From: Chitinispirillum alkaliphilum
GTDB taxonomy: Bacteria > Fibrobacterota > Chitinivibrionia > Chitinivibrionales > Chitinispirillaceae
Assembly (NCBI GenBank): GCA_001045525.1
Contig: LDWW01000004.1
Location: 1-64,000 of the forward strand
Direction: 5' to 3'
Length of the DNA stretch: 64,000 nucleotides
Shown: one piece after another, positions 62,259-64,000 of the stretch
Layout: every line of letters begins with the position of its first letter
How positions within the stretch are numbered: the stretch's first letter is position 1
Made by a program: the position numbers and the translations under genes
Notes under the pieces: model-generated
Databases searched by the model: none
What the model was told of the DNA's origin: nothing
The model's input: the letters and a program-made list of their open reading frames with translations, nothing else

Positions 62259-63434
62259 ATGAATAATTCTCACAAGCCTTCAGTTTATGACATAATCATT
62301 ATAGGTGCAGGACCGGCAGGACTGAAAGCCGGCTTAACCGTAACAGAAAATTCCGGATTAAAGGTTTTGGTAACCGATAAGATTGTGCCATGGGACAAAC
62401 CGATTCCATGTGCCGAAGGAGTTGGGAGGCTGGGCCTTGAAAGATCCCTCGAAGTGCGCCCGGCCTGGATAAGACAGGTCATAAGCAAAGCTTGTTTCCA
62501 TGCTCCCAATAACACCACTGTTACCTATCAGGATAAAAATAAGGGATACATAATCGACCGTGCACGGATGCAAAAAGACCTTTATGAGACGATCAGTTCA
62601 AGGGGCGGGGAGTTTATCTTTGGCAAAAAAGTCATCGGTGTGGAATCATCTCTAAACGGGCACCGTCTTATACACTTTGATGACACAACGAGTTTAAAAG
62701 CCCGGGTAGTTATTGATGCATCCGGCCCTGTGGGATTGCTGGGAAGAAAAGAGCAGATTTGCTGGAAACCATATGATCTTGAGTCTGCATGCTTTGTAGT
62801 TGCAGAAAATGTAGATATACCACAGGATACAGTACATATTCAGGCCGGCAGCTCAATTGCCCCCGGAGGTTATGCCTGGATTTTTCCAAGGGGTGAAAAC
62901 AGAGCTAATATTGGGGTTGTGGTTGGAGGGAAATTCAGAAATGGTGTGAATATCAGAGATCTGCTGGACCAACATCTAAAGACCAATTTTCCTGATGCCA
63001 AAGTGATTACAACCTTTGCAGGGTCAATCTCCTGTGGATACCAAAGGAAAACAATCGCTCTGCCCGGTTTTATTAAAGCGGGAGATGCTGCAAGTGCAGT
63101 CAATCCGATCTCAAGGGCGGGTATTTCCGAGGCACTTCTTTCCGGTGACCTGGCTGGTACCAGCGCGATAGAGATGCTTAAAACCTCTCAAGAAAATAAG
63201 CAGAGGCAAATCTGTAGAAAATATGAGAAAATGTGGTACAAAGAACTTGGCCGCAGACACCTTAAACTTGCCAAAGTAAAAGCTTCCCTCTACTCTGTTC
63301 CCGATGAGGATTACAACAAAGCAGCTGCCACACTGCAATCTCTCTCATTGGAGGAAATTACCATGTCAAAAATCTTCAAGGTAAGCCTTGGAAGATTCCC
63401 CAGACTGGTGTGGGCACTTCGACATTTGATGTAA
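62259..63434 (+). CDS. Geranylgeranyl-reductase-family flavoprotein
   Basis: This FAD-dependent oxidoreductase has 391 residues. The N-terminal dinucleotide fold has YDIIIIGAGPAGLKAGLTV; PIPCAEGVGRLGLE follows, as in geranylgeranyl reductases and related flavoproteins. VVIDASGPVGLLGRK, PGGYAWIFPRGENRANIGVV and the second FAD motif KAGDAASAVNPISRAGISEA are all family signatures. Relatives reduce isoprenoid chains, for example of menaquinone, chlorophyll or membrane lipids; the substrate here is unknown. The ATG at 62259 has AGGA 12 nt upstream; a TTG four codons earlier is an alternative. No isoprenoid gene is adjacent. Confidence 0.85.
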   Translation: MNNSHKPSVYDIIIIGAGPAGLKAGLTVTENSGLKVLVTDKIVPWDKPIPCAEGVGRLGLERSLEVRPAWIRQVISKACFHAPNNTTVTYQDKNKGYIIDRARMQKDLYETISSRGGEFIFGKKVIGVESSLNGHRLIHFDDTTSLKARVVIDASGPVGLLGRKEQICWKPYDLESACFVVAENVDIPQDTVHIQAGSSIAPGGYAWIFPRGENRANIGVVVGGKFRNGVNIRDLLDQHLKTNFPDAKVITTFAGSISCGYQRKTIALPGFIKAGDAASAVNPISRAGISEALLSGDLAGTSAIEMLKTSQENKQRQICRKYEKMWYKELGRRHLKLAKVKASLYSVPDEDYNKAAATLQSLSLEEITMSKIFKVSLGRFPRLVWALRHLM

Positions 63435-63530
63435 TAATTTTCTTTATTTAATGCGTATTAAGATCAATCATTGTAAACTAAAAGAGCACATAATTCACAG
63501 TAGTACCCCATTTTCACTGCAGGATAGCCC

Positions 63531-64000
63531 ATGTCGACAGCCCTGATACATGAATGGCTTGTTACATTAGCAGGTGCAGAGAGCGTTCTTCAATCGATTC
63601 ACTCCCTTTATCCCGGGAAGATTTATACTCTTTTCCACAACTCCAGGGAGTTGAAAGGATCGATTTTTGACGGGGTTCCGATTCAAACCTCTTTTTTACA
63701 GAAACTACCTTTCAGCCGTAAGCACCGCCTTTTTCTGCCTCTGTTCCCCATGGCTATTGAGCAGTTTGACCTAAGGGATCATAACCTCATTATATCCTCA
63801 TCCTATGCGGTAGCCAAAGGGGTTCTCAATTCTTCCGACCAGCTGCATATCTGTTATTGTCACTCCCCTATGAGATATATCTGGGATCTTACGTTCGAAT
63901 ATCTCGAAGCAGAGGGGCTGACCCGGGGGATGAAAAGTTTCATTATCAGAAGCATGATGCATTACATCCGGATCTGGGACCAGGTCTCATCCAACCGTGT
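63531..64000 (+). CDS. GT4-family glycosyltransferase, partial (runs off the window)
   Basis: The gene starts at ATG 63531 with CAGGA 7 nt upstream, and its first 156 codons are present. MSTALIHEWLVTLAGAESVL is a typical start for GT4 enzymes of the WbaZ-like mannosyltransferase group, and YCHSPMRYIWDL matches their conserved CHSPMRY(A/I)WD motif. The 3' end lies outside the window, so the nucleotide-sugar-binding domain is not visible. With manC at 37154 it hints at mannose-containing surface glycan synthesis. The donor and acceptor are inferred only. Confidence 0.85.
   Translation, partial: MSTALIHEWLVTLAGAESVLQSIHSLYPGKIYTLFHNSRELKGSIFDGVPIQTSFLQKLPFSRKHRLFLPLFPMAIEQFDLRDHNLIISSSYAVAKGVLNSSDQLHICYCHSPMRYIWDLTFEYLEAEGLTRGMKSFIIRSMMHYIRIWDQVSSNR

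Noticed and set aside
1-64000. tRNA or rRNA genes
   Set aside because: I looked for T-loop-type motifs and conserved rRNA segments in the gaps between genes and found none that I could support.

Overview
The window most likely comes from a diderm, LPS-making bacterium of the Fibrobacterota, perhaps a Chitinispirillum/Chitinivibrio-like lineage. The main clues are a C-terminal Fibrobacter-type 'major paralogous' (FISUMP) domain on a surface protein, an LpxC-FabZ fusion, a McsA-McsB-ClpC set embedded in an outer-membrane biogenesis cluster, and many secreted proteins and lipoproteins with little or no recognisable family. The placement is an inference from gene content. No rRNA, tRNA or CRISPR array was recognised.

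Region 1 (1-6.2 kb) is an accessory, partly decayed stretch. It holds a giant repeat lipoprotein with nine Listeria-Bacteroides repeats and a FISUMP domain, an internally deleted IS1380-like transposase, a small lipoprotein and non-coding or remnant DNA. Region 2 (6.2-20.3 kb, all minus strand) is an envelope-assembly cluster transcribed in the order lysS, lolC/E, lolD, mcsA, mcsB, clpC, bamA, skp, lpxD, lpxC-fabZ, lpxA. It combines lipoprotein sorting, beta-barrel assembly and lipid A synthesis with the arginine-phosphorylation/ClpC proteolysis module. Region 3 (20.6-25.1 kb) carries a site-2 protease, pyrE, a PhnP-like metallo-hydrolase and a GAF-GAF-GGDEF cyclase.

Region 4 (25.2-42.5 kb, mostly plus strand) holds a degenerate GT9-like protein, an L,D-transpeptidase translationally coupled to an 869-residue coiled-coil protein, then Rel/SpoT, a DUF4388 protein, prs and rluD. 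These are followed by a decayed Ser/Thr kinase, a PHP phosphoesterase, manC, lpxB, a PEGA-domain envelope protein with a tiny coupled lipoprotein, and panB.

Region 5 (42.6-59.6 kb) is the most interesting. It contains a five-gene family-5 ABC importer, two secreted proteins built from a shared unrecognised beta-rich domain, and a cytoplasmic regulator joining a LacI-type sugar-binding domain without its DNA-binding domain to GAF and SpoIIE phosphatase domains. Divergent from the regulator is an operon for two large porin-like outer-membrane proteins and a lipoprotein with two carbohydrate-binding-like domains. I infer a glycan-sensing and acquisition locus that lacks SusCD.

Region 6 (59.6-64 kb) holds a DUF4914 protein with an intact P-loop, preceded by a strong hairpin terminator in its leader. 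A possible 49-residue small protein, a geranylgeranyl-reductase-type flavoprotein and the start of a GT4 glycosyltransferase follow. Several starts were moved inward, or to TTG/GTG, where a clear ribosome-binding site decided the matter.
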